Below, in pieces: positions 25,429 through 33,914 of a stretch of 64,000 bases of DNA. The stretch is from Planktosalinus lacus (GTDB lineage: Bacteria; Bacteroidota; Bacteroidia; Flavobacteriales; Flavobacteriaceae), in NCBI RefSeq assembly GCF_014640155.1, contig NZ_BMGK01000001.1, positions 186,001 through 250,000 of the forward strand, written 5' to 3'. Positions within the stretch are counted from its first letter, which is position 1, and every line of letters begins with the position of its first letter. Both the position numbers and the translations under genes were made by a program. The notes beneath the pieces are model-generated. The model did not search any database and was not told where the DNA came from. It was given only the letters and a program-made list of their open reading frames with translations.

Positions 25429-26064
25429 ATGGATGCATTTTATAAATCGCTTTTAGACAATAATAAAAAATGGGTGGAGAGCAAACTTTCAGAAGACGCA
25501 GAGTATTTTGAAAAATTAGCTAAAGGGCAGCAGCCACCATTACTATGGATTGGTTGTGCAGACAGCCGCGTACCTGCAAACCAAATCATCGGCGCAAAAC
25601 CAGGAGAGGTTTTTGTTCACAGAAACATAGCAAATATGGTAGTGCATTCAGATATGAATATGTTAAGTGTTGTAGATTATGCCGTGAGTGTACTTAAAGT
25701 AAAACACGTTATTGTTTGTGGCCATTATGGTTGTGGAGGAGTGAAAGCTGCTATGAGCAATCAATCCTATGGGGTTATTGACAACTGGATAAGACACATT
25801 AAAGATGTTTATAGACTTCATAAAAAAGAACTGGACGCAATTGAAGATGAAGATAAACGCTTTGATACTTTTGTGGAACTCAATGTAAAAGAACAGGTGT
25901 TTGACTTGGCAAAAACATCCATAGTTCAAACTGCTTGGAAACATAATCAGGAGTTAACCCTTCACGGTTGGGCTTACGGGGTTGGATCAGGTATTGTGAA
26001 TGATTTAAATGTAAATATCAGTAATGACAAACAACTGGAAGAGGTCTATCAGCTTAATTTTTAA
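25429..26064 (+). CDS. can: Beta-carbonic anhydrase, cytoplasmic (Can-like)
   Basis: Compact 211-residue beta-class enzyme without a signal peptide. Zinc ligands Cys43, His99 and Cys102, and the dyad Asp45-Arg47 (GCADSRVP), are all present, followed by the HYGCGGVKAAM loop and LHGWAYGVGSG near the end. It is likely to supply bicarbonate to carboxylases. Its stop codon overlaps that of cvpA on the opposite strand by a few bases. Confidence 0.95.
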   Translation: MDAFYKSLLDNNKKWVESKLSEDAEYFEKLAKGQQPPLLWIGCADSRVPANQIIGAKPGEVFVHRNIANMVVHSDMNMLSVVDYAVSVLKVKHVIVCGHYGCGGVKAAMSNQSYGVIDNWIRHIKDVYRLHKKELDAIEDEDKRFDTFVELNVKEQVFDLAKTSIVQTAWKHNQELTLHGWAYGVGSGIVNDLNVNISNDKQLEEVYQLNF

Positions 26065-26582
26065 GTTTCAAACTCCTCTTTATCATTAACATACCCTTCA
26101 ATACTTTTAATCAATTTAGGAAGTACCAAGGGCGCAAGCTTTGAAACAGGCTTATATAAAATGGATGCTTCCTTTTTTTCTTCATTTAAAAATAAAACTT
26201 CGGTTTCAAAAGAATTCAAAAAAAGAAGAATTACACTGGCGATAAACCCCATTTTTAAAACACCAAACAAACTTCCCATCAATTTATTTACAAGTCCCAG
26301 AGCAGCAAAATCTGCAGCTTTTGTAATAATTCTTGCAATCACTGAAACCAAAAAAACAATGCCAATAAAGGTGATGGCAAAGGCTGCAAGATTTAGGGTG
26401 TGTTCGCTCCAGTTTGTTTGCGAAACCAAGAATGACGCTACATAATGTGAAAAATAGATAGCACCTATCACGCCTAAAAAAAGACCCGCCAAAGAAGCCA
26501 ATTGCACAAAAAGCCCTTTTCTAAATCCTTGAACCAGTCCGATCAATAAAAAGATTCCTAAAACAATATCAATACTATTCAT
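26061..26582 (-). CDS. cvpA: CvpA family membrane protein
   Basis: Four hydrophobic segments lie within 173 residues (IVLGIFLLIGLVQGF, SLAGLFLGVIGAIYF, FAITFIGIVFLVSVIARII, FGVLKMGFIASVILLFL). The family landmarks GLVNKLMGSLFG and RKG in the first loop are present. CvpA is linked to colicin V export and envelope stress resistance. It appears to be a single gene on this strand, divergent from the 26681 gene. Confidence 0.88.
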   Translation of the reverse strand: MNSIDIVLGIFLLIGLVQGFRKGLFVQLASLAGLFLGVIGAIYFSHYVASFLVSQTNWSEHTLNLAAFAITFIGIVFLVSVIARIITKAADFAALGLVNKLMGSLFGVLKMGFIASVILLFLNSFETEVLFLNEEKKEASILYKPVSKLAPLVLPKLIKSIEGYVNDKEEFET

Positions 26583-26631
26583 AAAAAGGGTTTAAGCTGT
26601 GTAAATATAGTAAAACTTGAAAAGGGGTTTG

Positions 26632-26639
26632 TATCTTTG
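26632..26639 (+). promoter_or_regulatory. -7-like box before the 26681 gene
   Basis: TATCTTTG followed by CAC, 41 bases before the ATG. A TTG lies at 26617-26619, but the spacing is short. Confidence 0.45.
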
Positions 26640-26680
26640 CACAGATAATAGTAATAAACAATTAATTATCTTAAAAGCAC

Positions 26681-27037
26681 ATGGTAAGAGACATACAATT
26701 AAAAGAACGCTGGGAAAGGGTAGTGCACTTATTAAGTCAAAAATTTGCCGATGGTGAAACGCTCGATATAGATGCCGTCATTTATTTGGTGGGTGTTCAG
26801 GAGTTTGGTCATTTTGACCGAAAATTTAAGAAAGATGAAAAATTAAACTTAATGCACATTGCTGTTTGCCGTTTGTTAGAGCCATTTGGGTTTTATGAAT
26901 TTGACTATCAGGATGAAGACGGCTGGCCTCATTATAAAATTAAAGAGCATTTGCCGCCTTTAAAAGCCGGTGAACAAAGCATTTTAATGAAAGAAGCCAT
27001 TGTTGAATATTTTTTAGAGAAAAAGATTATATCTTAA
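26681..27037 (+). CDS. Conserved protein of unknown function, upstream of pheS
   Basis: Soluble 118-residue protein with no signal peptide or membrane span. It contains LKERWERVVHLLSQKFADGE, YLVGVQEFGHFDRKF and a Tyr/Asp/Glu-rich centre (YEFDYQDEDGWPHYK). I recognise no family name, but similar small proteins are regularly found before pheS in Flavobacteriaceae. It ends 103 bases before pheS, on the same strand. Confidence 0.75.
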   Translation: MVRDIQLKERWERVVHLLSQKFADGETLDIDAVIYLVGVQEFGHFDRKFKKDEKLNLMHIAVCRLLEPFGFYEFDYQDEDGWPHYKIKEHLPPLKAGEQSILMKEAIVEYFLEKKIIS

Positions 27038-27140
27038 ATTTATTTTAAAAAGTTCAGATTGTGTGGATTAAACTTCTTCTATTAAACCTCGCACTTCTGA
27101 ATATATATTTTTAAATTTACCCACTTTAAATCGCATAAAG

Positions 27141-28160
27141 ATGTTGGAAAAAATAAGAGAGGCCATTTCCGAGGCAGAAAAATTTACAGCAACTACTCTG
27201 CAAGAGGTAGAGGATTTTCGTATTAAATACCTTGGTAAAAAAGGAATTCTAAATGATTTTTTTGCAGTATTTAAAGAAGTGCCCAACGAACAAAAAAAAG
27301 AGTTTGGCCAAGCTGTCAATCAACTAAAACAAGTTGCACAGGAAAGGGTTGATATGTTCAAATCTCAACTTGAAAGCAAGCTTGAGGATAAAGGGGTTTA
27401 TGGTGATTTAAGCAGGCCGGGCGATCCCATTTCTATAGGTGGAAGACATCCGATTTCCATTGTAAAAAATCAAATTATTGAAGTGTTTTCGCGCATTGGC
27501 TTTAATGTCTCAGAAGGCCCAGAAATTGAAGACGACTGGCACAACTTTTCAGCATTGAATTTACCGGAATATCATCCCGCGCGTGATATGCAAGACACTT
27601 TTTTTATTCAAACCAACCCTGATGTACTTTTGAGAACTCACACTTCATCAGTACAAGTGCGGTATATGGAAGAAAACAAACCACCCATCCGGACTATTTC
27701 ACCGGGAAGGGTATTTAGAAATGAAGCCGTTTCGGCACGTTCACACTGTATTTTCCACCAGGTAGAAGGTCTTTATATTGATAAAGACGTTTCCTTTGCC
27801 GATTTAAAGCAAACCTTAATTTATTTCTGTACTGAAATGTTTGGTAAGTCTAAAATCAGGCTGCGACCTTCATACTTCCCTTTTACAGAACCCAGTGCCG
27901 AAGTTGATATTTACTGGGGTCTTGAAACTGAAACAGACCACCGAATTACAAAAGGCACTGGCTGGCTAGAAATTATGGGTTGTGGGATGGTAGACCCAAA
28001 TGTGCTTAAAAATTGCAGCATTGACACCGATGTTTATACTGGTTTTGCTTTTGGAATGGGTATTGAAAGAATTGCTATGTTGCTTTATCAAATAGGTGAC
28101 ATCAGAATGTTTTATGAAAACGATATACGGTTTTTAGAACAGTTTAAAAGTGCGTTGTAA
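27141..28160 (+). CDS. pheS: Phenylalanyl-tRNA synthetase alpha subunit
   Basis: Class II synthetase subunit that charges tRNA-Phe with PheT. An N-terminal coiled-coil arm (1-90) precedes the catalytic core, with FHQVEGLYID, PSYFPFTEPSAEVDIYW (motif 2 region), GTGWLEIMGCGMV and motif 3 GFAFGMGIERIAML. The 339-residue length is standard. pheT is not in the window, so the subunits are encoded apart, as in many Bacteroidota. The 28164 gene follows after 3 bases. Confidence 0.97.
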   Translation: MLEKIREAISEAEKFTATTLQEVEDFRIKYLGKKGILNDFFAVFKEVPNEQKKEFGQAVNQLKQVAQERVDMFKSQLESKLEDKGVYGDLSRPGDPISIGGRHPISIVKNQIIEVFSRIGFNVSEGPEIEDDWHNFSALNLPEYHPARDMQDTFFIQTNPDVLLRTHTSSVQVRYMEENKPPIRTISPGRVFRNEAVSARSHCIFHQVEGLYIDKDVSFADLKQTLIYFCTEMFGKSKIRLRPSYFPFTEPSAEVDIYWGLETETDHRITKGTGWLEIMGCGMVDPNVLKNCSIDTDVYTGFAFGMGIERIAMLLYQIGDIRMFYENDIRFLEQFKSAL

Positions 28161-28163
28161 AAA

Positions 28164-28559
28164 ATGCAAAAAGACATTGAATTTCCAGAAGTAAAAGACA
28201 TTCACATTGCAGCAGTAAAAGAGTGGGACGAAGCCTTTTTAAACCAAAGCTGGAACATTCACCTGATTAACAACAGTAACCTAACGATGGAAGTTACTAT
28301 TATAGTTTCCAGAGGTTTTTCAAATGAACAAAAAACAGCTACTCTGCGTCATGGCTTGGGTATCCTAGAGCCAAAATCCCACCGAAAAGTTGAATTTATC
28401 ACCGAGGAAGTTTTACCTTTTAAAAATGAATTCTTACTTAGTTTTTTTGCAAATGGTAAACTCTATGACCGCACTTTTGTGTTTGAAGCTTATACCATCA
28501 AAGATGAAAATTTAAATGCAATCCCTTTGCTCGTGAGTGAAGGTATACTTGCGAAATAG
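28164..28559 (+). CDS. Conserved protein of unknown function, downstream of pheS
   Basis: Soluble 131-residue protein with a beta-sandwich-like pattern: WNIHLINNSNLTMEVTIIVS, ATLRHGLGILEPKSHRKVEF and KNEFLLSFFANGKLYDRTFVF. There is no signal peptide. The 3-base gap to pheS indicates co-transcription. Function is unknown. Its stop lies one base from that of the convergent 28561 gene. Confidence 0.75.
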   Translation: MQKDIEFPEVKDIHIAAVKEWDEAFLNQSWNIHLINNSNLTMEVTIIVSRGFSNEQKTATLRHGLGILEPKSHRKVEFITEEVLPFKNEFLLSFFANGKLYDRTFVFEAYTIKDENLNAIPLLVSEGILAK

Positions 28560-28560
28560 A

Positions 28561-29049
28561 CTATATTTCATACTCAAACTCAATAAGTTCCTCACTTTCA
28601 GAGTTTAATAAAACATATTTGGGCTGGAAATTTTTGGGTCCCGCGAATATAAGTTTTCTTCCCCTTTTTTTATTGGGTTTAAGAGTGATAATTCTTTTTG
28701 ATGGTAAATCTATAATGGACTTTAATTCTATTCTTGTTGGGGTGAAACAATTTTTTTTGACATCACATAAACAAACTTTAGTTAGGTCAAACTTTTTTTC
28801 ATCTTTTGAAAGGTTTTTCATTGTCAGTTCAATCAAATAAAACTTACCATTTTTTCCTGTTTCTTTATCTTTTACAACAGCATATCCCGGTCCATGATTT
28901 ATCCTTCCATTTTGGGCAACTTTAGTTAAAGTATAATTTATATTATTTATTGAGATCCCCGGTTTTTTTGTTACCATTTTATTTGTAAAACATGAACTAA
29001 AAATGCCGGCACAAATAATGAGTAGTAAAAAGCGATTGGTGTAATTCAT
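28561..29049 (-). CDS. DUF4352-like lipoprotein
   Basis: Lipoprotein signal LLLIICAGIFSSC (Cys20). The mature part has an immunoglobulin-like layout, with FYLIELTMKNLSKDEKKFDL, the usual DUF4352 core strand. CLCDVKKNC is followed by IITLKPNKKRGRKLIFAGP and YVLLNSESEELIEFEYEI. The three closely spaced Cys could form a disulfide. Role is unknown. Confidence 0.65.
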   Translation of the reverse strand: MNYTNRFLLLIICAGIFSSCFTNKMVTKKPGISINNINYTLTKVAQNGRINHGPGYAVVKDKETGKNGKFYLIELTMKNLSKDEKKFDLTKVCLCDVKKNCFTPTRIELKSIIDLPSKRIITLKPNKKRGRKLIFAGPKNFQPKYVLLNSESEELIEFEYEI

Positions 29050-29070
29050 ATTTTTTATAAAAATAGATAT

Positions 29071-30066
29071 TTAATCCAACTTCTCTGTCAACTTTTTAAA
29101 CACTTTTTTAGGGTTTTTGTTTTCGTAAAGAATGTCATAAACCGCATTGATAATAGGGGTTTTAGCCTTATTTTTTTGATTGATTAACCAAGCGCTTTTT
29201 GTTGCATAATAACCCTCAGCTACCATGCTCATTTCCATTTGGGCACTTTTAACGGTATAGCCTTTACCAATCATATTGCCAAACATGCGGTTACGGCTAA
29301 AGGTGGAGTAACCCGTCACCAATAAATCCCCCAAATAGGCCGAGTCGTTGATATTGCGTTTCATTTTATAAACCTTTCTAATGAATTTTTTCATTTCCCT
29401 GATGGCGTTGCTCATCAAAACACTCTGAAAATTATCTCCATAGCCCAAACCGTGAGCAATCCCTGCGGCAATGGCATAAATGTTTTTTAGCATTGCGGCA
29501 TATTCGGCGCCTATCACGTCATCGCTAGTCGTAGTTTTTATATAATCGCTGCTCAAGTACTTGGCAACCATTTTGGATTTTTCTTCGTCTGCACAGGCAA
29601 CAGTGATGTATGAAAGTCGTTCCAATGCGACTTCTTCAGCGTGACAAGGGCCGGTAATAACACCAATATTTTCAAAAGGGATATTGTATTTTTGGTTAAA
29701 ATGTTCGCCGACAATTAAACCGGTTTCTGGTACAATTCCTTTGATGGCGGAAAATATAATCTTTTGCTCTAGTGATACACTTAACTTTTCCAATTCATTA
29801 CTTAAAAAAGCAGAAGGAACAGCAAAAATAACCACATCTGCATTTTTAATTACCTTGTTGATATCATTGCTTAAAGAGAGTTGTTTGGTGTCAAATTCAA
29901 CTGAACTTAGGTAATTTGGGTTGTGGTCTTCTTTTTTGATGTGTTCAATGGCGTAAATGCTTCTCATATACCAATTCACCTTTGGAAGATTTTCACATAG
30001 CATTTTTACAATAGCAGTAGCCCAGCTTCCTCCGCCAATAACTGCAAAACTTGGATGCTCTTTCAT
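29071..30066 (-). CDS. gpsA: Glycerol-3-phosphate dehydrogenase (NAD(P)+)
   Basis: Makes sn-glycerol 3-phosphate from dihydroxyacetone phosphate for phospholipid synthesis. The N-terminal dinucleotide site is GGGSWATAI (12-20), followed by VIFAVPSAFL, IKGIVPETG, GPCHAEEV, the catalytic Lys in YAAMLKNIYAIAAGIAHGLGYGDN and GDLLVTGYSTFSRNR. The length of 331 is normal. A promoter-like box precedes it, and it is separated from nadD by 266 bases. Confidence 0.96.
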   Translation of the reverse strand: MKEHPSFAVIGGGSWATAIVKMLCENLPKVNWYMRSIYAIEHIKKEDHNPNYLSSVEFDTKQLSLSNDINKVIKNADVVIFAVPSAFLSNELEKLSVSLEQKIIFSAIKGIVPETGLIVGEHFNQKYNIPFENIGVITGPCHAEEVALERLSYITVACADEEKSKMVAKYLSSDYIKTTTSDDVIGAEYAAMLKNIYAIAAGIAHGLGYGDNFQSVLMSNAIREMKKFIRKVYKMKRNINDSAYLGDLLVTGYSTFSRNRMFGNMIGKGYTVKSAQMEMSMVAEGYYATKSAWLINQKNKAKTPIINAVYDILYENKNPKKVFKKLTEKLD

Positions 30067-30089
30067 TTTACTGAATTTTAAAGGAACCT

Positions 30090-30097
30090 CAAAAATA
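30090..30097 (-). promoter_or_regulatory. -7-like box before gpsA
   Basis: Minus strand reads TATTTTTG, 23 bases before the gpsA ATG. Confidence 0.4.
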
Positions 30098-30299
30098 CAT
30101 ATTTTATATTTCTAAAAGCGTTCAGGTTTTCTTTTCTTAAAAAGAGAGAAAGTTTTGATGACTAAAATTTAACAACAGATTAGGATTTCACATACAATTT
30201 AAAAAGCAATATGGGCGTTTTTCTAAATAAGAAACCCAAGTGAAACTTCTGTTTATACAGAAAAGTAGTGAAGGTTTTTTGGTTGGTTATTTAGTTTGA

Positions 30300-30338
30300 A
30301 AGCCGCTCTTGTTTCTCAACAAGGGCGGTTTTTTATTT
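30300..30338 (+). terminator. Intrinsic terminator oriented against the flanking genes
   Basis: Arms AAGCCGCTCTTGT (30300-30312) and ACAAGGGCGGTTT (30319-30331) form 13 bp with two G-U pairs around TTCTCA. The T-run TTTTTT (30329-30334) is on the plus strand, whereas both neighbouring genes are on the minus strand. On the minus strand only three T follow, so it can serve nadD weakly at best. Confidence 0.65.
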
Positions 30339-30926
30339 CCTGTAAAAATTCATTTCATCAATGTAATTCCAAACCTCGGCTGGCAGCAAGGGCCTTATAT
30401 TTTTTCCGGTTTTGATTGCTTTTCTAATGTGAGTGGAAGAAATTTCCATGATGGGTGCTTCGATATGTACAATATCTGGATGATTGGAGAATTGATTTTC
30501 GTGGCCATTATCAGTTTTTCTTGGATACACATAAATAGGGTGATGTTTTAAAATCACATCAAAGTTTTTCCATTTATGAAAGGTGTTGAGGTTGTCTTCA
30601 CCCATTAAAAGACAAAACTGATTTTCTGGAAATTTTTCAGAAAGATGAATGAGTGTGTTTATTGTGTAGTTGGGTTGTGGTAATTTAAATTCAATATCAC
30701 TGGATTTAAGTTTTTTATAGTGCTCACAGGCTTTATTAACCAATTCAAGACGGTGATGGTCTTCCAGCAAAGTTTTTTTCTTTTTAAATGGGTTATGTGG
30801 AGTTACCACAAGCCATATTTCATCAAGGTTACTATATTCAACCAGATGGTTTGCAATAATCAAATGCCCAATATGAATGGGGTTAAAGGACCCAAAATAC
30901 AAGCCTATTTTTTTTGGTTTTAACAC
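30333..30926 (-). CDS. nadD: Nicotinate-nucleotide adenylyltransferase
   Basis: Transfers AMP to nicotinate mononucleotide in NAD synthesis. The nucleotidyltransferase motif GSFNPIHIGH lies at 12-21, with PHNPFKKKK, LLMGEDNLNTFHKW, and the second motif ISSTHIRKAI near 180. The length (197) fits. It lies 3 bases after gmk, completing the run yheT-like, yicC, gmk, nadD. Confidence 0.96.
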   Translation of the reverse strand: MLKPKKIGLYFGSFNPIHIGHLIIANHLVEYSNLDEIWLVVTPHNPFKKKKTLLEDHHRLELVNKACEHYKKLKSSDIEFKLPQPNYTINTLIHLSEKFPENQFCLLMGEDNLNTFHKWKNFDVILKHHPIYVYPRKTDNGHENQFSNHPDIVHIEAPIMEISSTHIRKAIKTGKNIRPLLPAEVWNYIDEMNFYRK

Positions 30927-30929
30927 AAA

Positions 30930-31511
30930 TCAACTGTTTGAATTAATAAAATTTGCCACCAAGTCATGTGCTTCCTGTAGTGCAATTTCCAGATTGTTAT
31001 TTTCAATAACATAGTCAAACTGCGGTGCTGTTGCAAGTTCTATTGATGCTTTTGCGATGCGCATGTTTATTTTGTCCTCACTCTCGGTTTTTCGTTTTTT
31101 AAGTCGTCGCTTTAGTTCGTCAACGCTGGGAGGTTTTACAAATACGGCGAGGGTTTCTTTTGGAAATTTCTTTTTTATACGTAAACCGCCCACTACATCT
31201 ATGTCAAAAATAACATGTTTACCTTCACCCCAAATACGTTCAATTTCAGATTTCAATGTGCCATAAAAATTATCGCGATATACTTCTTCCCATTCAAGAA
31301 AGTTATCATCTTTTATGTGTTGTTTAAATTCTTTAAAACTCATAAAATAATAGTGCTGCCCGTCTTTTTCTTCTCCGCGGGGTTCTCGTGAAGTAGCAGA
31401 AATTGAAAATGCCAAGTTTAAATCCTTTTGAGCCAAGAGGTGCTGAACAATGGTAGTTTTTCCTGAACCCGAAGGAGCTGAAAAAACAATGAGCTTCCCT
31501 TTTCCTTCCAT
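30930..31511 (-). CDS. gmk: Guanylate kinase
   Basis: Phosphorylates GMP to GDP. The P-loop is SAPSGSGKTT (11-20), followed by SATSREPRGEEKDGQHYYF (GMP-binding region), FYGTLKSEIERI and IDVVGGLRIKK. The length (193) is normal. Its ATG shares one base with the stop of yicC, and nadD follows after 3 bases. Confidence 0.97.
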   Translation of the reverse strand: MEGKGKLIVFSAPSGSGKTTIVQHLLAQKDLNLAFSISATSREPRGEEKDGQHYYFMSFKEFKQHIKDDNFLEWEEVYRDNFYGTLKSEIERIWGEGKHVIFDIDVVGGLRIKKKFPKETLAVFVKPPSVDELKRRLKKRKTESEDKINMRIAKASIELATAPQFDYVIENNNLEIALQEAHDLVANFINSNS

Positions 31512-32368
31512 TATAGCACGTTTAATAATTGTTCTTTTATTTTTTCAAGCTCGTCTTTCATTTGTACTACCAATTGTTGCATTGCGGCATGGTTAGATTT
31601 TGAGCCAATCGTATTAATTTCACGGCCAATTTCCTGAGAAATGAACCCCAGTTTTTTACCGTTTGAATCTGGTGAGTGGAGTGCATCTGAAAAATAATTT
31701 AGATGGTTTTCCAGCCGCACCTTTTCTTCAGTGATATCATATTTTTCAAGATAGTAAATGAGCTCCTGCTCAAATCGGTTTTCATCTACTTGATCTTTCA
31801 GGTCGTTTATAGCTTTTCGTAGTCGCTCTTTTACCCCTTGAATGCGTTCGGGATCCATTGCAATTACTTTTTGCAATAGTTCAGATATATTTTTGATTCT
31901 TAGAATAAAATCTTTTTTCAGAATTTCACCTTCATCGCTCCTGTAGGTTGAAATTTCATTGAGAGCTTCTTCAACTGTTTCAGTAATTTGCTTGAATTCT
32001 TCCTCATCAATTTCTTCACGTTCAGTTTTTAAAGCGTCTGGCATTCGCATCGCAATTTTTAGTAATTCGGTGCGATCACCATTTACTACCATGCTGAGTT
32101 GTTTTATGTATTCTTCCACCACAGGAATGTTTACCTGAGAAGAGGTTTCTTCCCCCGAGAGCTCGATATATAGGTTAAAATCGACTTTTCCACGCTCTAA
32201 CTTGTTAGCGATTATTGTGCGCATTTGAAGTTCTTTTTCCCGGTAAGCTGAAGGAATACGAGCGTTTAAATCGAGATTTTTACTGTTGAGGGATTTTATT
32301 TCAACGGTTATTTTTTTTGCGGGAAGTTGTTTGATAGCTTTCCCAAAACCTGTCATGGATTGTATCAT
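31511..32368 (-). CDS. yicC: YicC family endoribonuclease-like protein
   Basis: N-terminal MIQSMTGFGKA is the family hallmark, followed by VEIKSLNSKNLDLNARIP. The C-terminal DUF1732 part has FISQEIGREINTIGSKSN, with the conserved Glu/His-rich end. YicC-type proteins are reported to act as endoribonucleases. The neighbouring gmk downstream is the common arrangement. The length of 285 is normal. Confidence 0.93.
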   Translation of the reverse strand: MIQSMTGFGKAIKQLPAKKITVEIKSLNSKNLDLNARIPSAYREKELQMRTIIANKLERGKVDFNLYIELSGEETSSQVNIPVVEEYIKQLSMVVNGDRTELLKIAMRMPDALKTEREEIDEEEFKQITETVEEALNEISTYRSDEGEILKKDFILRIKNISELLQKVIAMDPERIQGVKERLRKAINDLKDQVDENRFEQELIYYLEKYDITEEKVRLENHLNYFSDALHSPDSNGKKLGFISQEIGREINTIGSKSNHAAMQQLVVQMKDELEKIKEQLLNVL

Positions 32369-32407
32369 TGCTAAAATTTATGGTTTTGCAAAGGTAATTA
32401 AATTGAC

Positions 32408-33367
32408 TTAAAGCGATTTGATAAAGTCGAGGGTTCGTTTTTCATTGTAATAGACGTTGTTTTTGTCAAAAAAACCAACGTGCCCGCCATACTTTGGTGT
32501 TTCCAGATGGATGTATTCATTGTGTTCAGCAAGGTCGTATGGTAAACAAGCGGGTGAAAGAAAGCTATCATTTTGCGCATTAATTATCAACACAGGAATT
32601 TTTATTTCAGGTAAAAACTGCAAACTACTATTTTTATGATAATATTCATATGCATCTTTAAATCCGTGTGCTTTTGAGGTGTAAACCATGTCAAAATCGA
32701 GTAAAGTTTTAATTTTTTTCTGCTCATTTTCAGAAATTTCATTCGGGAACATTTCCGTTTTTTCTTTAATTTTTTTGCGTAAGCTTTTCAAAAAAAACCG
32801 GGCATAAATACTATTTGAAAACTTATTTAATTCTTCCAACGATTTATCGAGCATTAACGGTGTTGAAATAACAACCGCTTTTTTGATTTCGACTGGAAGG
32901 GTTTTTCTTTCCCCTAAATACTTAAGGATTAAATTACCGCCCAAACTAAACCCATTTAAAACAATACTGCTATAGTGGTAGTTTTTAAAAATATGCTGAA
33001 GCACAGCCTCCAAATCTTCAGTTGAACCGGCATTGTAGGATCTAAAAAGTTTGTTAGGTTCGCCGCTACAACCTCTCAGGTTGACAGCTACTGTGTCCCA
33101 ATCGTTTTTGTTTAGATAACTTGCCACACCTTTCATATAAGGGCGTTGTGCATTTCCTTCCAGTCCGTGAATAAGAATTGCCAGTTGATGGCTTTTGTTT
33201 TGTGAATAACTCCAATCGATGTCTAAAAAATCGCCATCTTTAAGATGAATACGTTCTCGCGTTTGATAAAGTGGAGGAGGTACTCGCAGTTTTGATGAAT
33301 AAATAGTTGAAAGATGACCACTCCTAAAAAGAATGGGTGGTTTGTAAGTTGATTTTACTAATGGCAT
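32408..33367 (-). CDS. Alpha/beta hydrolase, YheT/ABHD1-3-like
   Basis: The nucleophile elbow is NGFSLGGNL near residue 140. HGLEGNAQRPYMKG carries the oxyanion-side HG motif, and the acid and base lie in NAQNDSFLSP and KYGGHVGFFD. The N-terminal FRSGHLSTIYSS is typical of the YheT group of putative esterases. I use the ATG at 33367 (319 residues). A GTG at 33385 would add six residues. Natural substrate is unknown. It probably leads the yicC-gmk-nadD operon. Confidence 0.9.
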   Translation of the reverse strand: MPLVKSTYKPPILFRSGHLSTIYSSKLRVPPPLYQTRERIHLKDGDFLDIDWSYSQNKSHQLAILIHGLEGNAQRPYMKGVASYLNKNDWDTVAVNLRGCSGEPNKLFRSYNAGSTEDLEAVLQHIFKNYHYSSIVLNGFSLGGNLILKYLGERKTLPVEIKKAVVISTPLMLDKSLEELNKFSNSIYARFFLKSLRKKIKEKTEMFPNEISENEQKKIKTLLDFDMVYTSKAHGFKDAYEYYHKNSSLQFLPEIKIPVLIINAQNDSFLSPACLPYDLAEHNEYIHLETPKYGGHVGFFDKNNVYYNEKRTLDFIKSL

Positions 33368-33437
33368 TGAGTTTAATTTATTCACAATTGCTATGCACGC
33401 ACAGCAAATTTAATTAAGTTTGTAAAAATTTTATGCA

Positions 33438-33914
33438 ATGTACACTAAAGAATTTGAAATAAGATGGAGTGATATTGATGCCAACCGGCACTTAGCCAAT
33501 AGCGCCTATATCAATTTTATGAGCCACACCAGAATGGGGTTTTTGATGGATCATGGATTGGGACAGCGAGAGATGCTTCACTATAACATAGGACCGGTTG
33601 TTTTTTATGAACATATCTATTATTTCAAAGAAGTTTTTGTTGGAAAACCCATCACAGTCTCATTACAACTTAAAGGCTTGTCTGAGGATGGCATGTATTT
33701 TGAGTTTTTACATAATTTTTATGATTCACACGGGAAAAATTTTGCCAGCTGTGAAATCATGGGTGGATGGATAGATATGAAAGAACGTAAACTAACCGCT
33801 TTGCCTAAGGAGTTACTTGAACGATGGGGTTCACTTGAAAAAACCAGCGACTTCAAAGTGCTTACTAAAAATGATACCCGAAAGCATGGAAAGTCACCTC
33901 AACATTTAAGCTAA
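33438..33914 (+). CDS. Acyl-CoA thioesterase, 4-hydroxybenzoyl-CoA thioesterase fold
   Basis: Hotdog-fold protein of 158 residues. The opening EIRWSDIDANRHLANSAYINFM carries the family's Asp-x-x-x-H pattern (quoted in two overlapping parts: RWSDIDANRHL and ANSAYINFM). FVGKPITVSLQLKGLSEDG and CEIMGGWIDMKERK follow. Likely hydrolyses an acyl-CoA. The substrate is not evident. It is divergent from the YheT-like gene and overlaps the end of the DMT transporter by 9 bases. Confidence 0.88.
   Translation: MYTKEFEIRWSDIDANRHLANSAYINFMSHTRMGFLMDHGLGQREMLHYNIGPVVFYEHIYYFKEVFVGKPITVSLQLKGLSEDGMYFEFLHNFYDSHGKNFASCEIMGGWIDMKERKLTALPKELLERWGSLEKTSDFKVLTKNDTRKHGKSPQHLS

Noticed and set aside
33388-33407. 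Dyad TTGCTATG / CACAGCAA between the YheT-like and thioesterase genes
   Set aside because: One of eight pairs is mismatched and the site is short. In AT-rich intergenic DNA this is expected by chance.
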